Assembly: GCF_000739695.1 (NCBI RefSeq)
Contig: NZ_BBIO01000016.1
Coordinates: 1-64,000 of the forward strand
Source of the DNA: Tepidicaulis marinus
GTDB lineage: Bacteria > Pseudomonadota > Alphaproteobacteria > Parvibaculales > Parvibaculaceae
Length of the DNA: 64,000 nucleotides
Direction of reading: 5' to 3'
Below are positions 1 to 8,750 of this stretch, in pieces (positions within the stretch are counted from its first letter, which is position 1; the number at the start of each line of letters is the position of its first letter). The position numbers and the translations under genes are program-made. Under the pieces are notes generated by a model. It saw only the letters and a program-made list of their open reading frames with translations. It ran no database searches and was not told the origin of the DNA.

Positions 1-2669
1 TGAACCGTCACATCGGAGATCGAAAGCCCGAGCACCCGGTCACTGACCGTGCCTGTATCCGGTTGAACCTTGATACCATAACCGGCGCTACCCACTGTCG
101 ATGTACCGATCAGCGTGAAAGTGTTCAGGTTGACGTTATCCCCTTCGACCTGAATGGCGTATTTGTTACCGATCCAGGAGGAATCGATAATCGTCCCGGC
201 TTCACTCTCACCCGAGAGCGTTACGCTCTTGGAAACATCGAGTGTATCCGTCTGGGTATAGGTGCCGTCGAACAAATTCACGACACCGCCCGATAGAGCC
301 ATGTCGATGGCGCCTTGCACGCTCTTGACGACCGCGTAGTAACCGCCGACCGCATTATCGGTCCATGCCGCGCCATTCTGCCAAGTATTGGCCGCCATCA
401 GCTCGGCGAACGTGTCGATATTGGCTGCGTTGCCGGAGAAGATCGTATCGCGCACATAAAGCGGCGAAGTACTGGCCGTCAGATTGGCGTTGTCGAACGT
501 GTTACCGGTAATGACCGTGTTGCTGCCACGCGCGCGCAGCTGGTTGCCGTAACGCGACGTCGTACCGGCAAACGTGTTACCGGTGATGGTCGCACCGACC
601 GCGTCGATCGTCACAAGCGTATTGCCCTGCTCATCGCCGCTGCCATTGAGGCCGCCCGCAGTCCCCGTCACCTGGTTATTGGTGAAAGTGATATTCTGCG
701 TGTTGGTCACACCGGAGCCGCCGCTGATCACGACTAGCTGGCGGGGTACATTGGCAAGCGTAAACTGCTGGCTAAACCCGTCACCGGCCGGATTGGGGCC
801 CGTGAAGGCCTGTCCGTCGAAAATGTTACCGTCCACCGTCAAGCCGACAACGGCGGCATTATACTCACTCATCAGGCCCGCATCGCCATTTGCGGTAATC
901 CGGTTGCCCTGCACAGTCGAGCCGCTATTAGCGCCTTGGAAATACACGGCGGCATTCTCAATACCAGCGGCGCCATTATCGATACCGATAACGGTGAAAC
1001 CGTTACCGGTTCCACCGAACGTGAAGTTGTTCGCACCGGAATCAATTTGGACGGCCCCGAGCGCGCCAACGCCCGAGATGCCCTGAATGGTCGTTGCATC
1101 CCGGCCATTCTCGGAAACAAGCGTCAGATTGGATTTGCTGATGCGGACATTCTCGACATAGGTGCCGTCCGCGACGTTCACCTGTGCACCGGCTGCGGAA
1201 GCGACATCCACACCGCTTTGGATCGTTGCGGCGTTGGATACATTCACCACCGTACCTTCACCGGTCAGGGTCTGATTGGCACCGAGCGTGATGGCTGCGT
1301 TCAGATTGATGATGAGGTCGTTATCGGTATTCTCATCCTTCAGCGCGAGCTGGTTAGAGTTGGACTGCGCCGAAGAATCGATCGCCGAATTGACCGTGAT
1401 GGAATTTTCAGCCTCTACGTCGACGTTACCCGAATTCAAGTTCGTAACAATAGCCGCCGCTTCACCAGCACCAACAACCAGATCGACTGGGTCGATGAGC
1501 CAGGTACCCGCATCGCCATTCGCTGCGCTGGTTGCAACGCGCAGGCCTGCATCAAGAGAAACCGTCTCGCCCGACGTCTCGACAAAACCGCCGTCGCCGC
1601 CATTGGCGCCGCCTTTGGCAGAGAAGGAGCCGGCATATTCGCCGTGGCCCTCGGCATAGGCGATGATGGAGCCGCCATCGCCATTATCCGTAGCATCCGC
1701 CTTCAGCACCGCAGTGCTTTCGGTCGTGATGTTTTCCCCGTCGATGGAGATGGAGCCGCCGCCCGTGGCGCCCGAAGCATCGAGCGTGCCGGCGACAGTC
1801 ACTTCACCGCCGCCCAGGATGATTTCACCGCCGGCAACCGTCGCCGAGGCCGCGCTGGTGATGCCGTCCACATTGACGATGGAATCGACGACTTCAGTCG
1901 CGGCTTTGGCGGAAATTTCGATCACGCCGCCTTCGGCCACCACCTGGCCGAGCTGTTCGGCCTTCGCACCCTCGGCGCCGAGGCCGATTTCGATGAGCCG
2001 GTCGCCTGCGAGGTCGAGCGTGAAGGTTTCACCGGCCGCCATGGCCACCTTGCCGACCTTGGCGCGGATCGTGCCGTTGTTGCGCACATGCGGGGCAACG
2101 AAAGCGGCAAGCCCGCCCTCGCGCACCGTGATCTGGCCTTCATTGACGACGGAGCCGCCGCCCGCGCCCAGAAGATCAAGGCGCGTATCGCCCGCCATGA
2201 AACGGTCGACATTGATATTCGCCGTGGAAGCCACGAGACCGGACACATCCACCCGCGCGCTCGCCCCGAACATGACGCCGTTCGGGTTCAGCACCCAGAC
2301 ATGGCCGTTCGCGGTGAGCTGGCCGTTGATTTGCGTCGGGTTCGTCGACTGGTTGATGCGGTTGACCGCAATCGAGCCGGAATTCGGCTGATTGAAGTTC
2401 ACATGAGCATTCTCGCCGATGTCGAAGCTGCGCCAGTCCAGCACCGTACGGTTGGTGGACTGGTTCACATCGAGCCGCGTGCCGTTTTGCGAGATTGTCG
2501 CCGCGCCGCCCGTCACCGTGCCGCCGCTCGGCAGCGTGTTCGCATCGATGGCGAAGGCGCTGCCGCTGCCCAGCACCATGGCCGCCATCGCGCCCAGCGT
2601 TGCCGCCGGACGGGTCAGGGCCGTCGAACCCATCAGAAATGACTTCTGGATATTGCGCTGAATGCTCAT
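1..2669 (-). CDS. Two-partner secretion exoprotein (TpsA, filamentous haemagglutinin-type), 3' end beyond window
   Basis: The minus strand is open from the ATG at 2669 to the window edge, so the C-terminus is missing (at least 889 codons are present). The N-terminus begins MSIQRNIQKSF and has a long signal sequence ending near GSGSAFA. A TPS secretion domain follows, with the family motif NGHVWVLNPNGVMFGASA around residues 115-130. The rest is Gly/Ala/Asn/Thr-rich and repetitive, resembling a right-handed beta-helix with NosD-like parallel repeats (for example ADGTYVENVRISKSNLTL). Proteins of this type are exported across the outer membrane by a TpsB pore and act as adhesins or contact factors. 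The partner lies just upstream in the same orientation. The plus-strand reading across this gene is only an antisense shadow. Confidence 0.9.
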   Translation of the reverse strand, partial: MSIQRNIQKSFLMGSTALTRPAATLGAMAAMVLGSGSAFAIDANTLPSGGTVTGGAATISQNGTRLDVNQSTNRTVLDWRSFDIGENAHVNFNQPNSGSIAVNRINQSTNPTQINGQLTANGHVWVLNPNGVMFGASARVDVSGLVASTANINVDRFMAGDTRLDLLGAGGGSVVNEGQITVREGGLAAFVAPHVRNNGTIRAKVGKVAMAAGETFTLDLAGDRLIEIGLGAEGAKAEQLGQVVAEGGVIEISAKAATEVVDSIVNVDGITSAASATVAGGEIILGGGEVTVAGTLDASGATGGGSISIDGENITTESTAVLKADATDNGDGGSIIAYAEGHGEYAGSFSAKGGANGGDGGFVETSGETVSLDAGLRVATSAANGDAGTWLIDPVDLVVGAGEAAAIVTNLNSGNVDVEAENSITVNSAIDSSAQSNSNQLALKDENTDNDLIINLNAAITLGANQTLTGEGTVVNVSNAATIQSGVDVASAAGAQVNVADGTYVENVRISKSNLTLVSENGRDATTIQGISGVGALGAVQIDSGANNFTFGGTGNGFTVIGIDNGAAGIENAAVYFQGANSGSTVQGNRITANGDAGLMSEYNAAVVGLTVDGNIFDGQAFTGPNPAGDGFSQQFTLANVPRQLVVISGGSGVTNTQNITFTNNQVTGTAGGLNGSGDEQGNTLVTIDAVGATITGNTFAGTTSRYGNQLRARGSNTVITGNTFDNANLTASTSPLYVRDTIFSGNAANIDTFAELMAANTWQNGAAWTDNAVGGYYAVVKSVQGAIDMALSGGVVNLFDGTYTQTDTLDVSKSVTLSGESEAGTIIDSSWIGNKYAIQVEGDNVNLNTFTLIGTSTVGSAGYGIKVQPDTGTVSDRVLGLSISDVTV

Positions 2670-2754
2670 TTTGACACCTGTCGGACCGTCGCCGGCCCCC
2701 CTCCTTGATTGCCCCGTCAAACGCACGGGTCTTGGCTGTTCAATTTGTCTTGCG

Positions 2755-2782
2755 CGGGGCCGCTTTTCCGGGATGGGCCCCG
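2755..2782 (-). other. Intercistronic hairpin between tpsB and tpsA
   Basis: CGGGGCC at 2755-2761 pairs with GGCCCCG at 2776-2782 around a 14-base loop, in the 126-base gap between the tpsB stop and the tpsA start. No T-run follows on the minus strand. It may adjust relative expression of the two genes or protect the message. Confidence 0.4.
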
Positions 2783-2795
2783 CCTCATCTCAATT

Positions 2796-4498
2796 TCAAA
2801 AGCTCGAGCTGATCTGGAAGAACACGCGGGCGTCGCGGTCGCGCTCGGCCTGCACGGTCTTCTCGAAAGGTTTGGCGACATAAAGGTCGAGATTGACCTG
2901 ATCGAAGAGCGCGGTGCGCACGCCGACGCCTGCGGATTCGATCGTCTCGCGCCGCGGCGAGCCGGGCAGCACCGTGACCTGTTCCACGGCTGCCGCTTCA
3001 TAGAAGCCGTAAAGCTGCGTGTTCTGCATGAAGTCGGCCTGATGAGGCGTGTACCATTGCAGCTCCGCCTTGCCGGCAAGGCCCTTCTCGCCGGTGATTT
3101 CGGACGGATCGAAGGCGCGGCCATAGTAGGTGCTGCCGAAACCTTGTTCCTCGGAGGCCAGAAGATCCTCGTTGAAAGAGGTTTGACCGGCGGCCCCCAG
3201 AAGCAGGCCGAATTCGCCGCCGATGGGCTGCCAGCGCGTCACTTCGAAATTGAGGCGCTGATAGTCGCTGTCGGCATTGACGCGGGAAAGGTTCGCGTCT
3301 CCGCTTTCCGAGCCGCCCAGCGCGGTGATGCCTTGCGTGAAGGTTCTCGCCCGTGTTGAAGCCGCCCCAGCTATCGAGCAGGTTGGCAAAGACCTTCGCA
3401 TTGACGTTGCGCACCTTGTCGTCGAACACCGGATTGACCGCGTTGTTCTCGGAGCGCACATCGTTGGAGAAGAAGCCCAGCGTACCGATGACGTTAAGAT
3501 CGCGCGAGCGGATGAAGGGATAAGAAAGCTCGACGCGGGCGGTCTTGGCTTCGCCTTCCGTGTCGATCGTCTCAAGCTCGAGGCCCGGACGGGTCTCGGA
3601 GTAAGAGTAGGAGGCAAAAAGCGTCAGGCCCGTCGAGGTGAGCGGCTGCTGAATGCTCAGCGCGCCGTAAGCAAGCTCCGGATCACCGTCCGGCGTCACC
3701 ACACCGGTAAAGCCCACACGGCCCGCCGTGCCGAAAAGATCGTTCGCGAAAACCGCGCCGACGATTTCCTCGCGGCCGAGATAGCGGCTGCCGAAATTAT
3801 CGATGCCTGCATAGCCTTCAAAGGCTTCCCGCTCGACGACCAGCGTCAGATCGGCGGCGCCCGGTGTGGTTTTGGACGGGGTGAGAACCGAGCGAACCGT
3901 AAAGCCGGCCATGTCGCTTGCCAGCAGCAACTCGCGCTCCAGCACATCCGCCGTCAGCGGCTTGGCCGCGGCGATGCGCCTGGCATGGCTTTGCAGGAAC
4001 GGCATGGCGCCGCCCGCATCGCCTTCGATTTCCACATTTTCGATGAAGCCTTCCACGACCTGGATGCGCAGCTGGCCATCGCCAATGCGCTGGGCCGGAA
4101 CAATGGCGCGGGTCAGAATATAACCGGCATCGCGGTAGGCGGCGGTTGCCCGCCCGGCCAGCTCATAAACATCGGCCAGCGTAATGTCGCGGTTGACATA
4201 ATCGCTCGCCAGTTCCTGCAAGCGGCCTTCGGGCAGGGTCTGATTGCCCTCGAAAATGACGCCGGAAATCTGGAATTTCTGAAGCTCGGCCCCTTCGGGC
4301 GCTTTTTGGTCGGGCGTCGCCGGCACATCGAGCGGCGTGCCGAGACCCGGCGCATCCGGGCGCGGACGCAGACGGTCATCGATCCGGCTCGGATCGGCCG
4401 TTGCCGGCGTTTGCGCCATCGCCGCGCTGGTCACACCTGCATAAAATAGAGCTGCAATAGTAGCTGCGAGACGCAGCTTGCCCCCCGTACGACTTCAT
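2796..4498 (-). pseudogene. TpsB outer-membrane transporter (ShlB/FhaC/HecB family), two frameshifts
   Basis: The protein should secrete the adjacent TpsA. Family features are a POTRA domain (from FQISGVIFEGNQTLPEG to GQLRIQVVEGFI), then a beta-barrel ending in FFQISSSF with the terminal Phe typical of outer-membrane proteins. The frame breaks twice. First, the signal peptide starts at ATG 4498 (MKSYGG...KLRLAATIAALFYAG) but joins the body only if one G is removed from a six-G run (plus-strand C6 at 4481-4486). Second, near 3344-3345 the frame changes from NTGENLHAR to TFTQGITALGGSE; removing one A gives NTGETFTQG. Both are +1 changes, and correcting them gives 567 codons, a normal length for the family. 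The gene is therefore either decayed, phase-variable at the G run, or affected by sequencing errors. Confidence 0.85.
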
Positions 4499-4512
4499 GT
4501 TTGCCCCCAAAA

Positions 4513-4528
4513 CTGCGGAAAACCGCAG
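4513..4528 (-). promoter_or_regulatory. Terminator-like hairpin in the tpsB leader
   Basis: Read on the minus strand this is CTGCGG-TTTT-CCGCAG followed directly by TTTTGGGGG, ending 15 bases before the tpsB ATG at 4498. The shape is that of a short intrinsic terminator or attenuator. The T-run is only four bases, so termination would be partial. Confidence 0.45.
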
Positions 4529-4871
4529 CCGCCTGTTCAAAATTTAGTAAACTTTTCGTTAACGTAAGCTACAAAGTTGCAATGTGAAAAGCAATCATAC
4601 AAATGTGTTAGTTGCCGTTTGACTCGGACAGAAGAGCCGATTCTTGCTTTTGATTCAGCGGTTTAAAGAAATGATAATTTTATATTAAAGTTAATGCGCC
4701 CCATGACTCTAACTTGACTCTGCAGAGCCGCTTTCCCGCGCTGAGACAGTCAAATTTCAATAGATAGAATGGCTTAGGAGAGTAGGCACGCGCGATGCCG
4801 CTTTCCGGGCAAAGCGCTAAAACTTGAATCAAATCCAACCGCCCCGCTGAACGCCGATTTAAACGGCAATT
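4529..4871. other. AT-rich divergent intergenic region between tpsB and the LapG-like gene
   Basis: No convincing gene is present. The stretch at about 4540-4720 is much more AT-rich than its surroundings (for example TTTATATTAAAG around 4680) and is where the two divergent promoters should lie. I do not recognise a specific operator. A ten-codon ATG reading frame at 4795-4827 is too short to claim. Confidence 0.5.
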
Positions 4872-4916
4872 GGGACACTCACCGCACGGTAAAACGAGTT
4901 TGGTGCGGTTGGTCCC
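4872..4916 (+). promoter_or_regulatory. Large hairpin abutting the start codon of the LapG-like gene
   Basis: ACCGCAC (4881-4887) pairs with GTGCGGT (4903-4909), and GGGAC (4872-4876) pairs with GTCCC (4912-4916), the base just before ATG 4917. No Shine-Dalgarno sequence is visible between the stem and the start. The structure would occlude the ribosome-binding region, suggesting translational control. Confidence 0.5.
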
Positions 4917-6032
4917 ATGTCTATCGCGCGCGTCATAACAGCGCTTTGCGCCGGAGCGATTCTCCTGGCAGGTGCAGTTCAGGCAGCCCCTGCGTTAGCT
5001 GAAAGCGGTTTTCCCGACGGGGCGCCCGGCCAGGGCGATTTTCAGGTCTTTCCGCGCTGGCAGCGGGTGCTTTCGGAAACGAAACCCGTCTCCGAACTCG
5101 CCGCGCTCCGCCGCGAGGAAAATACCGTCTCTCAGGCATATAAAGTGGACACGGGCAAAGCAGGCGACACGGCTGCGCTACAGCCCGCCGCAAGCGCGGC
5201 CCGTCTGACCTTCACCCTGCCCGCTCCCTCGGCCCGCCAGCCGGAGAGGCACCGCACGCCGACCCTGCGCCCGCCCGCCAAGCGCAGCGCCGTGGCCAAG
5301 GCCCCTGCCGAACAAGCAGAAGAAGAAGCCGCGCGGCTGACCTTGCCCGAAGGGATGCTCGTGCCGCTTATCCGCCCCGAGCGCGGGCAAGAAACGCAGG
5401 CCGCGAGCGCCATGCCCGTCTTCAACTTCCTGCTGCCGGTAGAGCGGCCCGAGCAAACGGTACAGACGAAAGAAGCGCCCGCACCGCAAACACCGCCGGA
5501 ACAGGCAGCCGATTGCCGCGCGAAAGGCGCCTGCGCCCCGGACGATTGGGCCCGCGTCATCGACAGCGCGCTGGGTCTCTCACCCGCCGAAAAGCTGGAC
5601 CGGGTGAACAGCTGGGCGAACGGCATTGCTTATGTGGACGATATATCGAATTGGGGCATGAGCGATCATTGGCAGACGCCTGCTGAGTTTCTGGCCAATG
5701 GCGGCGACTGCGAGGATTACGCGATCATCAAATATTTCGGATTGGTCGAGCTCGGTTTTTCCCCGGCGGATATGCGCATCATGGTGCTTTACGATGAAGC
5801 CATCAAAACGCACCACGCCGTGCTGCTCGTCCGGCTGAACGGCAAGATCAAACTGCTCGACAATCAGAAAAAGACGGTGGCCGACCTTGACGATGCGCCG
5901 AATTACCGGCCCATCTACTCGCTGAACCAGCAAAACTGGTGGCTGCACAAAAAGCCTGAGCCGGTGCGTCTCGTTCCGACGCGCCCGGCCCGCTATGCCG
6001 CGCAAGCGGCGGCCCGCCAACGTTTCCGGTAA
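4917..6032 (+). CDS. LapG-like periplasmic cysteine protease (BTLCP / DUF920 family)
   Basis: The 371-residue protein has a signal peptide (MSIARVITALCAGAILLAGA, cleavage near residue 29). The transglutaminase-like cysteine peptidase core shows the expected triad: Cys265 in GGDCEDYA, His300 in THHAVLLV and Asp315 in LLDNQ. Pseudomonas LapG cleaves surface adhesins to release cells from biofilms and is controlled by c-di-GMP through LapD. The conserved family start FQVFPRWQRVL (residues 42-52) is separated from the catalytic half by about 150 Pro/Ala/Glu-rich residues, so the protein is much longer than a typical member (about 200-230). It is divergent from the TPS adhesin locus, which suggests that adhesin as its substrate; this is inference. 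Confidence 0.88.
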   Translation: MSIARVITALCAGAILLAGAVQAAPALAESGFPDGAPGQGDFQVFPRWQRVLSETKPVSELAALRREENTVSQAYKVDTGKAGDTAALQPAASAARLTFTLPAPSARQPERHRTPTLRPPAKRSAVAKAPAEQAEEEAARLTLPEGMLVPLIRPERGQETQAASAMPVFNFLLPVERPEQTVQTKEAPAPQTPPEQAADCRAKGACAPDDWARVIDSALGLSPAEKLDRVNSWANGIAYVDDISNWGMSDHWQTPAEFLANGGDCEDYAIIKYFGLVELGFSPADMRIMVLYDEAIKTHHAVLLVRLNGKIKLLDNQKKTVADLDDAPNYRPIYSLNQQNWWLHKKPEPVRLVPTRPARYAAQAAARQRFR

Positions 6033-6041
6033 GCAGGGCGC

Positions 6042-6796
6042 TTACACCCGCTCGGCCAGATCGCCCCAATTGAGCATGGAAATCTGATGGGCGGTGATGG
6101 CCTGCAGCCAGCCCTTGCCCCACCATTCGCCAAGCTCGTCCTTGCTCAGGCGCTGAGCCTTTTCCGCATCCACCACATGAAAGCCGGTCAGGTTGAAGTT
6201 CTGGCCGTCCTTCTTGGCGACATTGGCCTGACGCTCGATCAAGAGCCCCTTCTCGGAAAGCGCTTTGACGAAATCCTGCGTCGGTCCCACCGCGCCGTGA
6301 TAGGCCCGGCAAAAATCGAGCGCCGCTTTGGCATGATCGCTCGGCGTGCCGTCTTCCTCGAAGAAGTTCAGCCCGTCCTTGTCGCTCAGCACCCCATCAG
6401 CCTCATCCACGCAAAGCGTCAGCACATCGCTGCCGGGCGTCGTGGAAAGGATAAAGGGATAACGGCGCACATAGGCCGGCACATAGACGTTCTTTGCCCA
6501 TTCGCCTTTTTGTCGACGAAGAGATTCTCGCCATTGCGCATGCCGACCACGGCAACCGGAAAAGGCACCGCCGCTGCGACAAAGGCGATGGGGTAATGGC
6601 GCGAAATCTGCGCGAACTCGGAAAGATTGATCGGGATGGCATTGCTCTTGGCCGCAAAGCGCGCATCGACCCGGCGCGCCAGATGCTTCTTGCCATGGCG
6701 CTCGAAAGAAATCGGCACCGGATTTTCATAAAAGAGCGGCATGCCTGCGCTTTTTTGTTCCTCAGGGTTCGCTACCGTTTCCTCGCTCTCGCTCAT
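6042..6796 (-). pseudogene. SapC family protein, one frameshift
   Basis: Two overlapping minus-strand frames together make one SapC-family protein of about 251 residues. The N-terminal part (from ATG 6796, MSESEETVANPEEQ) contains MPLFYENPVPISFERHGKKH and ends in-frame at ENLFVDKK. The C-terminal part resumes with VPAYVRRYPFIL and runs to LNWGDLAERV. Adding one G to the AAAAAGG run (plus strand around 6505-6511) restores VDKKGEWAKNVYVPAYVRRYP. Total length is 755 bases, one short of a whole number of codons, which fits a single-base loss. SapC is named after a Campylobacter S-layer secretion gene, but the role of alphaproteobacterial members is unknown. It is either a recent pseudogene or an assembly error. 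Confidence 0.8.
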
Positions 6797-6904
6797 GCCG
6801 CCTCTCCGCTTCTATGTTGCGCCCCATCAGCGCTTTCCTATGGCATAGCGCCCCGCCCAAGGCCGGAACAAGGACAAATCGCCAAAAGGGTTAAATAGAG
6901 CCGG

Positions 6905-7885
6905 TCATTCACGAGAGGAATAGTCGGTATACCAAGAAACGAAGCGGGAAAGCCCTTCTTCGATATTCGTGACGGGCGCATAGCCGAGCGCGGCTTTCGC
7001 GCGCTCGATATCCGCATAGGTTTCCACCACATCCCCGTCCTGCATCGGCTCGTAAATCCATTCGCTCTTCTTGCCGATCAGCCCTTCAAGCGTGGTGATG
7101 AAATCCATCAGCGCAACGGGCTTGTTATTGCCGAGATTGAAAACCCGGTGGGGCGGGCTTTCCGCCCCGGCTTCCGGCGGATTGTCGAGCGCCGCCAGAA
7201 CGCCCGCCACAATGTCGTCGATATAAGTAAAGTCGCGCCGCATCTTGCCGTGATTGAAAACGCGGATCGGCTTTCCTTCCATAATGTTTTTCGTGAAGGA
7301 GAAGTAAGCCATATCGGGCCGCCCCCAGGGTCCATAGACGGTGAAGAAACGCAGCCCCGTCTGCGGCAATCCGTAAAGATGCGCGTAAGTATGGCTCATC
7401 AGCTCATCGGCTTTTTTTGTTGCCGCATAAAGCGAGACCGGCGCGTCCACCCTGTCATCTTCGGAAAAAGGCACTTTCTTGTTGCCGCCATAGACCGAGC
7501 TGGAAGACGCATAAACGAGATGTTTAAGACCCGCAGTGTGGCGGCAATATTCCAGCACCTCGAGATGCCCGGTCAGATTGGAGGCGGCATAAGAACGCGG
7601 GTTCTGAATGGAATAGCGCACGCCCGCCTGAGCGGCGAGATGCACCACCCGGTCGATAACACGCCCGGCAAGGCCTGCCTCCAGCGCGCCCTCCTCGCCG
7701 AGATCGGCGCGCACGAAGGAAAAGCCAGGATGATTGCGCAGAAGCGAGAGGCGATCGTCTTTCAGCGAGACATCGTAGTAATCGTTGAGATTGTCGAGCC
7801 CGACCACCTCTTCCCCGCGCCGAAGCAGCGCCTCGGCGACATGCATACCGATAAATCCCGCCGCGCCCGTGACCAGAACCGCCAT
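6905..7885 (-). CDS. NAD-dependent epimerase, UDP-glucuronate 4-epimerase type
   Basis: This is a 326-residue extended short-chain dehydrogenase/reductase. The N-terminal nucleotide-binding motif is VTGAAGFIGMHVAEALL. The catalytic Ser/Tyr/Lys set is visible as SSSSVYGG and YAATKKADELM. The text around NDYYDVSLKDDRL and TVYGPWGRPDMAYFSFT is typical of the UDP-glucuronate 4-epimerase (LpsL/Cap1J) branch, which makes UDP-galacturonate for surface polysaccharide. The gene starts just downstream of tonB in the same orientation but has its own gap of about 67 bases, so co-transcription with the haem operon is uncertain. Confidence 0.85.
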   Translation of the reverse strand: MAVLVTGAAGFIGMHVAEALLRRGEEVVGLDNLNDYYDVSLKDDRLSLLRNHPGFSFVRADLGEEGALEAGLAGRVIDRVVHLAAQAGVRYSIQNPRSYAASNLTGHLEVLEYCRHTAGLKHLVYASSSSVYGGNKKVPFSEDDRVDAPVSLYAATKKADELMSHTYAHLYGLPQTGLRFFTVYGPWGRPDMAYFSFTKNIMEGKPIRVFNHGKMRRDFTYIDDIVAGVLAALDNPPEAGAESPPHRVFNLGNNKPVALMDFITTLEGLIGKKSEWIYEPMQDGDVVETYADIERAKAALGYAPVTNIEEGLSRFVSWYTDYSSRE

Positions 7886-7952
7886 TCCAACTCCTTTGCC
7901 TTCCTGTGCCTCCGCTTATAACACCGCGGGCGCGCAAGGAACATGCAAAGGC

Positions 7953-8750
7953 TCAGCGCAGGTCGAAGGTAACCGGCACCTCGATGCTGAGCGGAAAGGG
8001 GCCGAGCTCCGCATAAGGACGCGGCAGGCGCCCGGCATCGGCCACCATCTCTTTCACCGCCCCATCGAGCCGGGAAGACCCGGAACTGCGGAGGATCCCA
8101 TGGCGCAGCACGCGGCCTTCTCCATCGATCGTCAGGGAAAGCGCGACGGTGCCTTCCTCACGCATCAGCCGCGCGCGGCGCGGATAGGACTTGTGCCGTT
8201 CAAGATGGGCGCGTAGCAGCGCGAAATAATCCGCCGCGCCCGGCGCGCCGCCGCCGCTTTGCCCGCCGGTCAGCGCATGAGCGGCGCCTCCCTTACGGCT
8301 TTGCGCCTCACCCGCGCCATCGCCAAGGGAGGCAACCTGCTGCTCGGCCTCGTTCGGTTCGGCCACTTCTTCCTTGGGCTTCTTTTGCACCGGTTTTTGC
8401 ACCGCTTCTTTTCGCGGTTCGGGTTTCTTCAGTTTCTTTTCCGGCTTTTGCGCGGTCTTTTCCGGCTCGCGCTTGCGCTCCGGCTTTTGCACCGGCGCGA
8501 CGGGCAGCGCATTCGCTTCCAGCACGGGCTCCGGTTCGGGCAGAGCTTCGCGCACCTCTTGCACCTCGGGTGCAGTCTCGATCTTTTTGGGCGCGGGCGC
8601 GCCGGCAATCACGGAAACGGCAAGCCCGCCGGAGCCCGCCGCGGCAGCCCCGGGCGGCGTCTCTTGCAGGAAAAACCCAAGCGCTGCGCCATGTACAAAA
8701 AGCGCCGCGAGGCACATGGGCCCCAAAAGCCGCCAGCGAATCTCCCTCAT
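7953..8750 (-). CDS. tonB: TonB energy-transducer protein
   Basis: The 265-residue protein has one N-terminal membrane segment (LLGPMCLAALFVHGAALGFFL), a long Pro/Glu/Lys-rich periplasmic spacer (residues 65-130) and a C-terminal TonB domain with YPRRARLMREEGTVALSLTI and GRVLRHGILRSSGSSRLD. It spans the periplasm and passes the ExbBD-derived energy to TonB-dependent receptors. It is the last gene of the haem operon and overlaps the preceding exbD by four bases. The haem receptor in this operon is its likely client; the orphan receptor at 23.6 kb may be another. Confidence 0.9.
   Translation of the reverse strand: MREIRWRLLGPMCLAALFVHGAALGFFLQETPPGAAAAGSGGLAVSVIAGAPAPKKIETAPEVQEVREALPEPEPVLEANALPVAPVQKPERKREPEKTAQKPEKKLKKPEPRKEAVQKPVQKKPKEEVAEPNEAEQQVASLGDGAGEAQSRKGGAAHALTGGQSGGGAPGAADYFALLRAHLERHKSYPRRARLMREEGTVALSLTIDGEGRVLRHGILRSSGSSRLDGAVKEMVADAGRLPRPYAELGPFPLSIEVPVTFDLR

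Noticed and set aside
936-2642. Long plus-strand open frame (568 codons) across the TPS exoprotein
   Set aside because: It is antisense to a clear TpsA on the minus strand, which has a signal sequence and the NPNG motif; the plus-strand protein has no recognisable domain.
4795-4827. Ten-codon upstream reading frame before the LapG-like gene
   Set aside because: Too short, and only weak ribosome-site evidence; could be chance in a 400-base gap.
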